The translations under genes were made by a program, and so were the position numbers. The notes beneath the pieces were generated by a model. It saw nothing but the letters and a program-made list of their open reading frames with translations. It was not told the DNA's origin and did no database searches. Positions 1-7,201 of a stretch of DNA of 22,064 nt are shown piece after piece. The stretch is from FEN-1297 sp964498065. Its GTDB lineage: Bacteria > Bacteroidota > Ignavibacteria > Ignavibacteriales > Ignavibacteriaceae. The stretch covers positions 1 to 22,064 of the forward strand of contig CAZCFZ010000061.1 in the NCBI GenBank assembly GCA_964498065.1, written 5' to 3'. How positions within the stretch are numbered: the stretch's first letter is position 1; each line of letters begins with the position of its first letter.

Positions 1-245
1 GGATATTTGTCGTTGATAAATGTAACATTATGTCCAACAAATACATTATCTTCAATATGCACACCCTCGCAAATAAAAGTGTGCGAGGATATTTTACAAT
101 TTTTACCTACGGAGGCATTTTTTTGTATTTCCGTAAAAGAACCTATTTTTGAAAAATCTCCTATTGAGCATCCGTATAAATTTACAAAGTTAAAGATTTT
201 TACTTCCTTACCCAGTTTTACATTATTTATAATTTGGTTTTCCAT
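1..245 (-). CDS. Sugar N-acetyltransferase, hexapeptide-repeat (WbpD/WlbB-like), partial
   Basis: This is the first 81 residues of a protein that runs off the left edge of the window. The ATG at 245 follows the oxidoreductase gene by 44 bp. The visible part is a left-handed beta-helix of hexapeptide repeats: short hydrophobic turns such as VKLGKEV, CSIGDFSKIGSF, ASVGKNCKIS and VHIEDNVFVGHNVTFINDKYP. The last stretch, with GHNV and FxND, is typical of WbpD/WlbB and related dTDP-/UDP-aminosugar N-acetyltransferases. These use acetyl-CoA to acetylate the 3-amino group of a nucleotide sugar. The aminotransferase and oxidoreductase of the same pathway lie just upstream, so a role in making UDP-2,3-diacetamido-2,3-dideoxy-glucuronate is likely. 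Fold assignment is firm; the exact substrate is inferred from context, and a QdtC/FdtC-type enzyme remains possible. Confidence 0.8.
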   Translation of the reverse strand, partial: MENQIINNVKLGKEVKIFNFVNLYGCSIGDFSKIGSFTEIQKNASVGKNCKISSHTFICEGVHIEDNVFVGHNVTFINDKY

Positions 246-289
246 AAATATAATATCTTACATAGTTTAATTAATAATTAGGTCCAAAA

Positions 290-1372
290 TCAAACTGCAA
301 ACTTACTAAAACTATGAGTTTCGTTTTGAGCAACTTGTTTTTCGGAACGTAAGCCGTTGTCTAAGATTTCATCCAACTCCACCAATAAGCCTCTATTTTT
401 TATCGACTTATCCGAAGCTTCCAATATTTTTACAACTTCCAATCCGTCTTCCGCATTTGTTAAAGGTTTGCGCTTTTCAATAATTGAATCTAAAAATTCT
501 TTGGCAGCACTAGCTAGTGCTTCAGTCTGCTCGACTTTAGGCGAGTACATATCACCAGTCCGGTACTGAATAAGTGTGTTATAAAAGCTTTCGGTAGAAT
601 CAAAATCGACACCGGAATTGTATATTTTAATCTTTTCCGAATTTTCCATATCGTCAAAGACAAGCATCTTTTTCTTTCCACCAATCATTATCTTCCTAAT
701 TTTTACCGGCGAAGTCCAATTCACATGGAAATGTGCAAAGCATGAATTATTTTCAAAATGCAAAGACATTTGTGCAAGATTTTCCAACTCATAGTAATTT
801 GATATTCCACAGGCGGTTACAGCATCAACTTTTTTATCCGGAAGAACGTACTTCATTATAGAAAGATCATGCGGGGCAAGATCCCAGATAACATTAACAT
901 CATGCTGGAAAAGGCCTAAATTTATTCTTACAGAATCAAAATAAATTAATTCACCAAGTTCGTCGTTATCTACTAGCTGCTTTATCTTTTTTACCGCCCC
1001 TGTATAAAGAAAGGTATGATCAACAAATATAGTTAAGTTTCTGGAATCGGCAATATTTATCAATTCTACCCCTTGTGCCGATTTACTTGTGAAAGGCTTT
1101 TCAATCCAAACATGTTTTCCCGCTAATAAAGCTTGTTTAGCCAATTTATAATGGGTGTCTACAGGTGTAGCAATTGCAATTGCATCTACATTACTGTCGA
1201 GTAATTTGTTATAATCATTAACCAATTCGATAGCGGGAAATTTAGATTTAATAGAAGCCAGCCTTTTTTCATTCGAATCACATCCTATAACTTTTTCAAC
1301 CACATTTTGAGCTAAAAAGTTTCTTACCAAATTAGGCCCCCAATATCCAAGACCTACTATACCGATTTTCAT
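290..1372 (-). CDS. Gfo/Idh/MocA-family sugar-nucleotide oxidoreductase (WbpB/WlbA-like)
   Basis: This 360-residue NAD(P)-dependent dehydrogenase begins with a Rossmann nucleotide-binding loop (GLGYWG, residues 7-12). It carries the family EKP motif at 91-93, with the catalytic-site Lys92, and a candidate catalytic His168 in the DLAPHDL stretch. Length is normal for the family. WbpB/WlbA enzymes oxidise C3 of UDP-GlcNAc-uronate to the 3-keto sugar that a DegT aminotransferase then aminates. Both the aminotransferase and the following N-acetyltransferase are present here, which supports this role. Translation starts at an ATG preceded by a strong GGAGGG, 4 nt upstream. The gene lies 43 bp after the sugar transferase, whose 3' end carries a nine-G tract. 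The family is certain; the substrate is inferred from the neighbours. Confidence 0.85.
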   Translation of the reverse strand: MKIGIVGLGYWGPNLVRNFLAQNVVEKVIGCDSNEKRLASIKSKFPAIELVNDYNKLLDSNVDAIAIATPVDTHYKLAKQALLAGKHVWIEKPFTSKSAQGVELINIADSRNLTIFVDHTFLYTGAVKKIKQLVDNDELGELIYFDSVRINLGLFQHDVNVIWDLAPHDLSIMKYVLPDKKVDAVTACGISNYYELENLAQMSLHFENNSCFAHFHVNWTSPVKIRKIMIGGKKKMLVFDDMENSEKIKIYNSGVDFDSTESFYNTLIQYRTGDMYSPKVEQTEALASAAKEFLDSIIEKRKPLTNAEDGLEVVKILEASDKSIKNRGLLVELDEILDNGLRSEKQVAQNETHSFSKFAV

Positions 1373-1415
1373 AAACCCTCCGAGCGTTTAATAATTGTTT
1401 TTATAATACATCATT

Positions 1416-2924
1416 TTATTCCCCCCCCCGGGCAAATAACATGACAGGTATCGTTTTCATTATTAACTGAAAGTCCAACCATGGCGACATGTTGTTTATA
1501 TAATACAGATCAAGTACAATTGAATCATTAAAAGAAACTGCACTTCTTCCCATAACCTGCCATACACCGGTACAACCGGGAAGAACATTAAGTCTCTTTC
1601 TCTGCCAATTATCATAATTTTCATATTCATAGGATAGACAAGGTCTAGGTCCTACCAGACTCATATCACCTAAAAGGACATTTATAAGCTGCGGTAATTC
1701 GTCGAGTGATGTTTTTCGTAAAATACCGCCTATCCATGTAATCCTTTTTTTATTAATTACTTTTTTATTATTACCTAAGTTTAAATCACCCTTAATAAAC
1801 TTAATCATTTCCTGTTTTCTGGCTTCGTCTTCCTCATCCGCCACATACATTGATCTGAACTTATAAAACATGAAAGGTTTACCGTCCTTACCAATTCTAG
1901 TCTGCTTAAAAAATACAGGTCCTTTTGAAGTGAATTTAATCAGCAATGCAATCAACATAAGAAACGGAGAAAGAAGAAATAATCCGAAAATAGAACCTAT
2001 TATGTCAAATACTCTTTTAAGAGCCAGGTTGTTAATATTTTTATAATTTTGTGAAACATTTATAACAGAAATATTTGCATACTTTTCAGTATATAATTTC
2101 TGTGGTATAATGTTAAATAAACTGGAAGTAATTTTAATATTAGTATCGGCAACATGACAGCGTTCCATAAGATTAACTAATTCATTATAATCTATGGTCT
2201 CCTGAGCTATTAAAATTTCATCGACTTTATTCTCATTCACTAATTCCTTTATGTTGTCCATTTTTCCTAAAATTTTTTTCCCGTTTATTATTTCTTCGCC
2301 AACTGATTTAGAGTCCTCTATAAATCCGACAATATTAATACCTAACGGATCTTCAAAAGCAAATTTAGCAGCTAGTAATCTCCCGGGTTTACCGTTACCG
2401 ACTATTAATATATTCTTTTTGAAATGCCTATTCTTTAATTTTAAATACATTCTTCCTAACACCTCAACTCTTAACAAATATAATAGGGCGATTGAACTGA
2501 TAACAAAAATCACGATTGCAAAAAGTGACAGCTGGATATTTAAATTAAATCCGAACAAAGAAACTAAAAACACGAAAATTGAGAAATACCAAAATGATTT
2601 CAGTAAAGCAGTTATATGTTTAGTTTTAACTGCAATAATATTAAGCTGATACAAATGATTTGTAAAGAAAATGAAAAGAAGACTGAAACATATTGAGAAT
2701 AATAATATAATCGAATAATTATTATCTGCTATTAATCCGAAGAAATCAGAATTAAACTCAATTTTATTTATAATTACTGTAGAAATGATTATAGATAAAA
2801 ACAAAGTTAAAAGATCGGAGATGATAAAAATATACTTGTATGTATCGATTTTAGGAATCTCAAATTTAGAATGAGTCTGAAAAGGTATCGTTTTTATATT
2901 CATTGTTATTCTGTTAATTTTCAT
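1416..2924 (-). CDS. Polyprenyl-phosphate sugar-phosphate transferase (exopolysaccharide initiating transferase)
   Basis: This 502-residue integral membrane enzyme starts polysaccharide assembly by moving a sugar-1-phosphate from a nucleotide sugar to undecaprenyl phosphate. The N-terminal third has four hydrophobic membrane segments (about 28-49, 67-87, 106-123, 128-150). A Rossmann-like CoA_binding_3 domain begins near residue 168 (ILIVGNGKPG). After a further membrane segment (KRVFDIIGSIFGLFLLSPF), the C-terminal bacterial sugar-transferase domain has the usual signatures: RIGKDGKPFMFYKFRSM, TSLDELPQLINVLLGDMSLVGPRP and LPGCTGVWQVMGRS. It is therefore a WbaP/WcaJ-type enzyme. The start codon overlaps the stop of the YrdC-like gene (TAATG), so the two are translationally coupled; Met8 is an alternative start. 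The coding end contains a run of nine G. The sugar transferred cannot be read from sequence. Confidence 0.92.
   Translation of the reverse strand: MKINRITMNIKTIPFQTHSKFEIPKIDTYKYIFIISDLLTLFLSIIISTVIINKIEFNSDFFGLIADNNYSIILLFSICFSLLFIFFTNHLYQLNIIAVKTKHITALLKSFWYFSIFVFLVSLFGFNLNIQLSLFAIVIFVISSIALLYLLRVEVLGRMYLKLKNRHFKKNILIVGNGKPGRLLAAKFAFEDPLGINIVGFIEDSKSVGEEIINGKKILGKMDNIKELVNENKVDEILIAQETIDYNELVNLMERCHVADTNIKITSSLFNIIPQKLYTEKYANISVINVSQNYKNINNLALKRVFDIIGSIFGLFLLSPFLMLIALLIKFTSKGPVFFKQTRIGKDGKPFMFYKFRSMYVADEEDEARKQEMIKFIKGDLNLGNNKKVINKKRITWIGGILRKTSLDELPQLINVLLGDMSLVGPRPCLSYEYENYDNWQRKRLNVLPGCTGVWQVMGRSAVSFNDSIVLDLYYINNMSPWLDFQLIMKTIPVMLFARGGE
1421..1429 (-). repeat. Nine-G homopolymer at the 3' end of the sugar transferase gene
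   Basis: The plus strand shows nine consecutive C, read as G9 in the coding strand. It encodes part of the final Arg-Gly-Gly-Glu just before the TAA. In such AT-rich DNA this tract is exceptional. One base fewer would bypass the present stop and add about ten residues, ending at 1388, beside the ribosome-binding site of the oxidoreductase gene. One base more would add only three residues. Confidence 0.9.
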
Positions 2925-3559
2925 TAATAATACTTTTCGATTAAGCCACTAACTTTATATTGATTCTCATTAATTAGCAAAGGTTTATTCTCACTTAAAT
3001 CGACAACCGCAGAATCATGCAAGTCGCTTTCCTTGCCCGAATAAAAAAATGCTGCAACTTTGTCTAAATATTCGTGTTTTACCATGTCCATATATTTTAA
3101 ATCAGAATTAAAATTATATTTTATTGGGACACTTAATAAAGGAATTTGCATCTCTGCAAGCAGTCTTAGACAAAACCTGTAATTAGGAATCTTAAATGCT
3201 GCTTTTTCCAAGCCGAATAATTGACGTGCTTTTGCATTTAGATTAAAAATAACCCTAATCGGATTAGGCCAGATTGAAATTAAAAAATCCAGATGTCTCT
3301 CAGATTCAATTTCAATATACCTAATCAAATTAGAAACACTATCAATTAAAAATGTTGAACGATCAAAAAAATCTTCTTTATAAATGTCTTTTAATTTATT
3401 TGTAGCTGAATTGTTTAACGGATTTATTGCAATACTGTAAAACGTGTCCGTAGGAAGAATAAAAACGTTACCCTGGGAAAAAATTTGTTTTGCACTGTGT
3501 AATGATTCTTCAAAATAAAGATCAACATCATGCATTTTACTATTTCTATTACTACTCAT
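2924..3559 (-). CDS. Divergent Sua5/YciO/YrdC-domain protein in the polysaccharide operon
   Basis: This 211-residue protein resembles the YrdC (threonylcarbamoyl-AMP synthase) fold. Recognisable landmarks in order are GNVFILPTDTFYSIAI (compare PTDTVYGL), ISIWPNPIRVIFNL (compare the WPGPLT strand) and AAFKIPNYRFCLRLLAEMQIPLLS (compare the VRxP...PL segment). The final SAN-type nucleotide-binding motif of true enzymes is replaced by SVPIKYN, and the Lys-Arg motif after the first helix is weak. It may therefore not make threonylcarbamoyl-AMP. It lies 80 bp after the aminotransferase gene and its stop codon overlaps the start of the sugar transferase, so it is expressed with the polysaccharide genes. 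An ordinary tRNA t6A enzyme would not be expected here. The domain call is fairly sure; the function is unknown. Confidence 0.65.
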   Translation of the reverse strand: MSSNRNSKMHDVDLYFEESLHSAKQIFSQGNVFILPTDTFYSIAINPLNNSATNKLKDIYKEDFFDRSTFLIDSVSNLIRYIEIESERHLDFLISIWPNPIRVIFNLNAKARQLFGLEKAAFKIPNYRFCLRLLAEMQIPLLSVPIKYNFNSDLKYMDMVKHEYLDKVAAFFYSGKESDLHDSAVVDLSENKPLLINENQYKVSGLIEKYY

Positions 3560-3639
3560 ATAATTTAATAATTAAATTGACAATTTATTATTTAATATTT
3601 TCATAAATAAATTTCCCTACACCAAAGATCCTATTAACT

Positions 3640-4773
3640 TTATTTTGCAAAAAACTCCTTTATTTTGGAAGCTACAAACTCTATTTTGTCGTCAGAAAGT
3701 TCCGGATACATCGGCAGAGATAAACATGTATCGGCAAGTGTTTCCGAAATAGGAAAGTCACCTTTTTTATATCCAAGATCCTTAAAACAAGTTTGCAAAT
3801 GCAATGGGATCGGATAATGCAGACCTGTGAAGATTCCGTTTTGTTTTAAATAATCCGCCAATTCATTTCTAAGTTCTGTTCCGTTCTTTTTCCCGGCTGC
3901 TAATACCTGGATTACAAAAAGATGGTAAACATGTTTGGCATATGCCATTTCCTTTGGTAATTTAATATTTTCCAATCCTTCCAAAACCGATCTGTATTTT
4001 TTCGCATTACTTCTTCGCATGTCGGTCCAATCATTCAGGTGTTTTAATTTTACACTTAAAACAGCACCTTGTAATCCTTCCATTCTGTAGTTATGTCCAT
4101 AAATCTCATGATTATATTTTTCCAAAGAGCCGTGATCTCTTAACATTTTAGCTTTTTTTGCTACCGTATCATCATTAGTTAACAAGGCCCCGCCTTCACC
4201 GTAAGCACCCAAGTTTTTTCCTGGGTAAAAGCTAAATGAAGTAGCCTTACTCAATCCACCAATCTTTTTACCTTTATATTCAGCAATATGGGATTGTGCA
4301 GCATCTTCAACAAGTGTAAGGTTATATTTACTTGCAATAACTGTTAACGGATCCATATCGGCAGGTTGACCATAAAGATGGACAGCAACTATAGCTTTGG
4401 TTTTCGAAGTAATAGCTTTTTCTACTTTTTCGGGATCAATGTTGTAACTCTCTGGGTGGCAATCGACAAAAACCGGTTTCGCCCCACAAAGTGTGGCACC
4501 CCATGCAGATGCAATAAATGTATTAGCCGGAATAATTACCTCGTCACCTGGTTTTATCCCCGTTGCCCACAAAGCTACATGGTTTCCATCTGTACCGGAA
4601 CTAAGTGCTATACAATGTTTTACATCATGTACTTTCGCAAATTCAGTTTCAAAGTTAAAAACTGCTTTCCCCATTACGAAGGACGTATTATCTAATATAT
4701 TTTGAATTGCAGGATCAATTTCATTTTTAATTGAATTATATTGAACTTTAAGATCTAGAAAAGGAACTTGCAT
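3640..4773 (-). CDS. DegT/DnrJ/EryC1/StrS-family sugar aminotransferase (WbpE/WlbC-like)
   Basis: This 377-residue PLP-dependent aminotransferase has the full family pattern. GTDG (60-63) lies in the cofactor-phosphate region, VEDAAQ (155-160) supplies the Asp that binds the pyridine nitrogen, and SFYPGKNLGAYGEGG places the Schiff-base Lys at residue 186. The N-terminal VPFLDLKVQY is typical of nucleotide-sugar aminotransferases. With the WbpB- and WbpD-like genes downstream, the likely reaction is transfer of an amino group to the 3-keto sugar of UDP-GlcNAc-uronate, using glutamate as donor. QdtB/FdtB-type dTDP-sugar enzymes are the main alternative. It is the first gene of the minus-strand cluster, behind a 438-bp gap that probably holds the promoter. 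An AAGGAT lies about 8 nt before the ATG. Confidence 0.9.
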   Translation of the reverse strand: MQVPFLDLKVQYNSIKNEIDPAIQNILDNTSFVMGKAVFNFETEFAKVHDVKHCIALSSGTDGNHVALWATGIKPGDEVIIPANTFIASAWGATLCGAKPVFVDCHPESYNIDPEKVEKAITSKTKAIVAVHLYGQPADMDPLTVIASKYNLTLVEDAAQSHIAEYKGKKIGGLSKATSFSFYPGKNLGAYGEGGALLTNDDTVAKKAKMLRDHGSLEKYNHEIYGHNYRMEGLQGAVLSVKLKHLNDWTDMRRSNAKKYRSVLEGLENIKLPKEMAYAKHVYHLFVIQVLAAGKKNGTELRNELADYLKQNGIFTGLHYPIPLHLQTCFKDLGYKKGDFPISETLADTCLSLPMYPELSDDKIEFVASKIKEFFAK

Positions 4774-5211
4774 TTAGTTTATATCCTTTATTTTATTCTT
4801 TACAATATAGTCAGTAATTAATATTATTTCCGTCATTATTATAATTGGTGGTTCACTATTTTGACTAAACACAGCTTCGCTTCGTGAGTCACATTTTTCC
4901 TTTTTCAGAAAAGTTGGAGAATGAAATATTTTAGTGATGTGCTTAGCCAAGATTACCTCGGGAATTATCCCATAGTAAGTAATTTTAATCTTTTCAGTGT
5001 GCTTAAAACTTCACTGAAACAAACAAAATTTATTCTTGTAAACATTTCCGCTTAAACACTAATAAGTAGAAACTTAAACTGAATTATTTTTCAATTCCTT
5101 CTTAAACAAGTTCTATACCATTGCAAAGACACATTAAATTGTCAATATTTCAAAGAATTGGATGTTTAAAACAAATTTCAATTATCATTTTGAGACTCGT
5201 TTGTATTAAAT
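4774..5211. other. Intergenic region upstream of the polysaccharide cluster
   Basis: This 438-bp gap separates the CheW-domain gene from the aminotransferase gene and should contain the cluster's promoter on the minus strand. I found no good sigma54 motif in it. An 8-bp inverted repeat (TTTCAGTG at 4992-4999, CACTGAAA at 5012-5019, 12-nt loop) could be a weak transcript end for the CheW gene. A stretch with short palindromic pieces lies at 4861-4893. A 44-codon plus-strand frame (4921-5055) is too poorly supported to call a gene. Confidence 0.4.
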
Positions 5212-5640
5212 TTAATCTGTACCATTAGGATTTATACTTTGCAAGTCTAGCAAAAACATATTAGTTTTTTGATACTTCAAAATACCCGATAGATATAAAA
5301 TTCTTTTGCATTCAGTAAATTCCATATTATTTTTCATTTCATTGTCAATACTGTAAACATGATCTACTTTCTCAACAAAAAAGCCGATAAGTTGTTTTTG
5401 TGCTTCAACTATCAGTATTCTGGTATTTTCAGTCCTATCTTTCGCTGTAAAACCAAAAGTTTTATTTATATCGACTAAAGGGATTTTAACAGAACCGAGC
5501 TCGATAAAAGGATGACTGGAATTTAAATTATCTTGTTGGTTTAATTCCGCCGGATTGATTATGCCTGTAATATCTTGAATATCCGCACAGAACACCTGTC
5601 CGGAAATTTCAAATGTTACTAATCCTTTAATATTTTGCAT
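5212..5640 (-). CDS. CheW-domain protein
   Basis: This 142-residue single-domain protein looks like CheW, the adaptor that links chemoreceptors to the histidine kinase CheA. The pattern runs from the first beta strands (LVTFEISGQVFCADIQDITGII) through the central strand with a PLVDI element (GSVKIPLVDINKTFG) to the second barrel half (TRILIVEAQKQLIGFFVEKVDHVYSI) and a C-terminal MFLLDLQSI strand. It has no membrane segment. No CheA or receptor gene is in the window; instead it lies 211 bp downstream of an NtrC-type response regulator on the same strand. It may serve a chemosensory array encoded elsewhere, or an alternative cellular function system. A sigma54-like promoter motif (5692-5707) and an inverted repeat (5755-5795) lie upstream. 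Confidence 0.75.
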   Translation of the reverse strand: MQNIKGLVTFEISGQVFCADIQDITGIINPAELNQQDNLNSSHPFIELGSVKIPLVDINKTFGFTAKDRTENTRILIVEAQKQLIGFFVEKVDHVYSIDNEMKNNMEFTECKRILYLSGILKYQKTNMFLLDLQSINPNGTD

Positions 5641-5691
5641 TGGTAAGTTGTTTTTTTGAGTACTAAATTTATATCCTATTATCTGACTTGT

Positions 5692-5707
5692 ATCAATAAA
5701 TAAGCCA
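5692..5707 (-). promoter_or_regulatory. Possible sigma54 (-24/-12) promoter of the CheW gene
   Basis: Read on the minus strand the motif is TGGC, seven bases, then TTGAT. The sigma54 consensus is TGGC, seven bases, then TTGC followed by A/T. The -24 GG, the -13 G and the spacing match; the -12 C is replaced by A, which weakens the case. The start codon lies about 50 bp downstream, and an NtrC-type activator is encoded directly upstream. Confidence 0.3.
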
Positions 5708-5754
5708 TAAAAAAACTTCTATTTTTTAATAATTTCCAAAACTTTAATTTTATG

Positions 5755-5795
5755 GGGGTATAATTTTTAAACTCCAAGTAAAATAATTATACCCC
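5755..5795. promoter_or_regulatory. Perfect 11-bp inverted repeat between regulator and CheW gene
   Basis: GGGGTATAATT (5755-5765) is the exact reverse complement of AATTATACCCC (5785-5795), with a 19-nt spacer. Arm centres are 30 bp apart, close to three helical turns. The midpoint lies about 95 bp upstream of the start site implied by the sigma54-like motif, a usual distance for an NtrC-type enhancer site. It could instead be a transcription terminator of the regulator gene, but no U-run follows the stem on the minus strand. Confidence 0.5.
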
Positions 5796-5851
5796 TTCCA
5801 TTAATTTGTTCAATAAATAGAACGATGATGATAAAAAACTATAGAAATAAT

Positions 5852-7201
5852 TTATTGTGGTGATTGAGATAAGTTATAGAGAGATATCTTGTTATACAAA
5901 GTAGTTTTAGTAATTCCTAAGATCTTACTAGCCTGATTTTTATTCCAATTAACTTGCTCTAAAACATATTGAATATGTTCTTTTTCAGCTTCTGCTAATG
6001 TTTTAAGAATTTTGGTCTCGCTTTTTCTATCATTATAATTAGCGAAATTAAAATTTTCTTTTTCTAAAATATTGCCTTTTGCCAACAAAACAGCATTCAT
6101 AAGTGTATTTTCTAACTCCCTAACATTACCAACCCATTCATGATTTTTAAGCATTTCCATAACATCATAGGGTATTATATTCACACTTTTATGCAATTCT
6201 AGATTTACTTTCTTTAAAAAATGAATAACTAATTTTGGAATTTCTTCTTTTCTCTCTCTTAGCGGGGGGACATAAATTGTAAAAATATTTAAACGATAGA
6301 ATAGATCTTCACGAAATTTCCCTTTTTCAACTAATTCCAATAGATTTTTATTAGTTGCGGCTACAATTCTGGCTTGCATTTGAATAGTGCTTTCTCCGCC
6401 GACCTGTTCGAATTCTTTTTCCTGTATTACTCTTAATAATTTAACTTGTAATTGAGGAGAAATTTCTGAAATTTCATCAAGAAAAATTGTCCCTTTCCCG
6501 GCCAATTCAAACTTCCCTTTTTTATTTCGGGTTGCTCCTGTAAATGCGCCCATAACATGGCCAAAAAGCTCACTCTCAAGCAATGTTTCCGTTAATGCAG
6601 TGCAATTAACTGCAACAAACGGTTCGTTCTTGGTAATTCCTTCATAATGGATCATCCTAGTAATTAACTCTTTACCGGTACCGCTTTCTCCCTGAATTAA
6701 CACATTAACTCTAGTAGCCGAAACTTTACCAATCTTTTTGAATATCTCTTTCATTTCCTCACTATCCCCCACCATATGATATTTCAGTTTATATTCATGC
6801 TCCTTCTCGGAAAGGGCTATAATCATTCTTTCATTATTTTTCTTACTTTCAAGGGTCTTCTTTACAACAAACTTAATACGTTTTAATTCATACGATTTAT
6901 CAAAATAGTCATATGCTCCTAATTGCATTGCTTTGATTATATAATCGGTCTCATCAAAGGCTGTAATAATTATAACTGCAATTGAATTATCAATTTCTTT
7001 AATTCTCCTTAATACCTCCAAGCCGTCTATATCCGGCATTTTAAGATCAGTTATAACTATATCCGGAGTCTCTTTTTTTACAAAAGCCAAACCCTCTCCC
7101 CCACTATTTGCACATTGAACATTTGAAAACGAATTCGATAAGAATAGTGTTAAGGTTTCGGCAAAAGCCTTATCATCATCAATTATTAGAATTTTTTCCA
7201 T
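5852..7201 (-). CDS. NtrC-family sigma54-dependent response regulator
   Basis: This 449-residue protein activates transcription by sigma54 RNA polymerase after phosphorylation. The N-terminal receiver domain has the acidic pocket (IIDDD), phospho-acceptor Asp52 (ITDLKMPD) and conserved Lys102. The central AAA+ domain carries Walker A GESGTGKE (171-178), the sigma54-contacting GAFTGA loop (218-223), a Walker B TIFLDEI and the VPPLRERK region. A C-terminal Fis-type helix-turn-helix follows (about 422-442, NKNQASKILGITKTTLYNKI). All key residues are intact, so it should be functional. I chose the ATG at 7201; two codons earlier there is only a TTG. The start overlaps the kinase stop by 23 bp, showing co-translation with its cognate kinase. 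Its targets are unknown; the nearest candidate is the site in front of the CheW gene. Confidence 0.93.
   Translation of the reverse strand: MEKILIIDDDKAFAETLTLFLSNSFSNVQCANSGGEGLAFVKKETPDIVITDLKMPDIDGLEVLRRIKEIDNSIAVIIITAFDETDYIIKAMQLGAYDYFDKSYELKRIKFVVKKTLESKKNNERMIIALSEKEHEYKLKYHMVGDSEEMKEIFKKIGKVSATRVNVLIQGESGTGKELITRMIHYEGITKNEPFVAVNCTALTETLLESELFGHVMGAFTGATRNKKGKFELAGKGTIFLDEISEISPQLQVKLLRVIQEKEFEQVGGESTIQMQARIVAATNKNLLELVEKGKFREDLFYRLNIFTIYVPPLRERKEEIPKLVIHFLKKVNLELHKSVNIIPYDVMEMLKNHEWVGNVRELENTLMNAVLLAKGNILEKENFNFANYNDRKSETKILKTLAEAEKEHIQYVLEQVNWNKNQASKILGITKTTLYNKISLYNLSQSPQ

Noticed and set aside
7..270. An 87-codon plus-strand frame at the left edge.
   Set aside because: The opposite strand encodes a clear hexapeptide-repeat acetyltransferase; the plus-strand frame is its shadow.
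4921..5055. A 44-codon plus-strand frame (MKYFSDVLSQDYLGNYP...) in the gap before the polysaccharide cluster.
   Set aside because: GGAGA touches the ATG directly, too close for a ribosome-binding site, no family is recognisable, and an inverted repeat lies inside it. Chance frame more likely.
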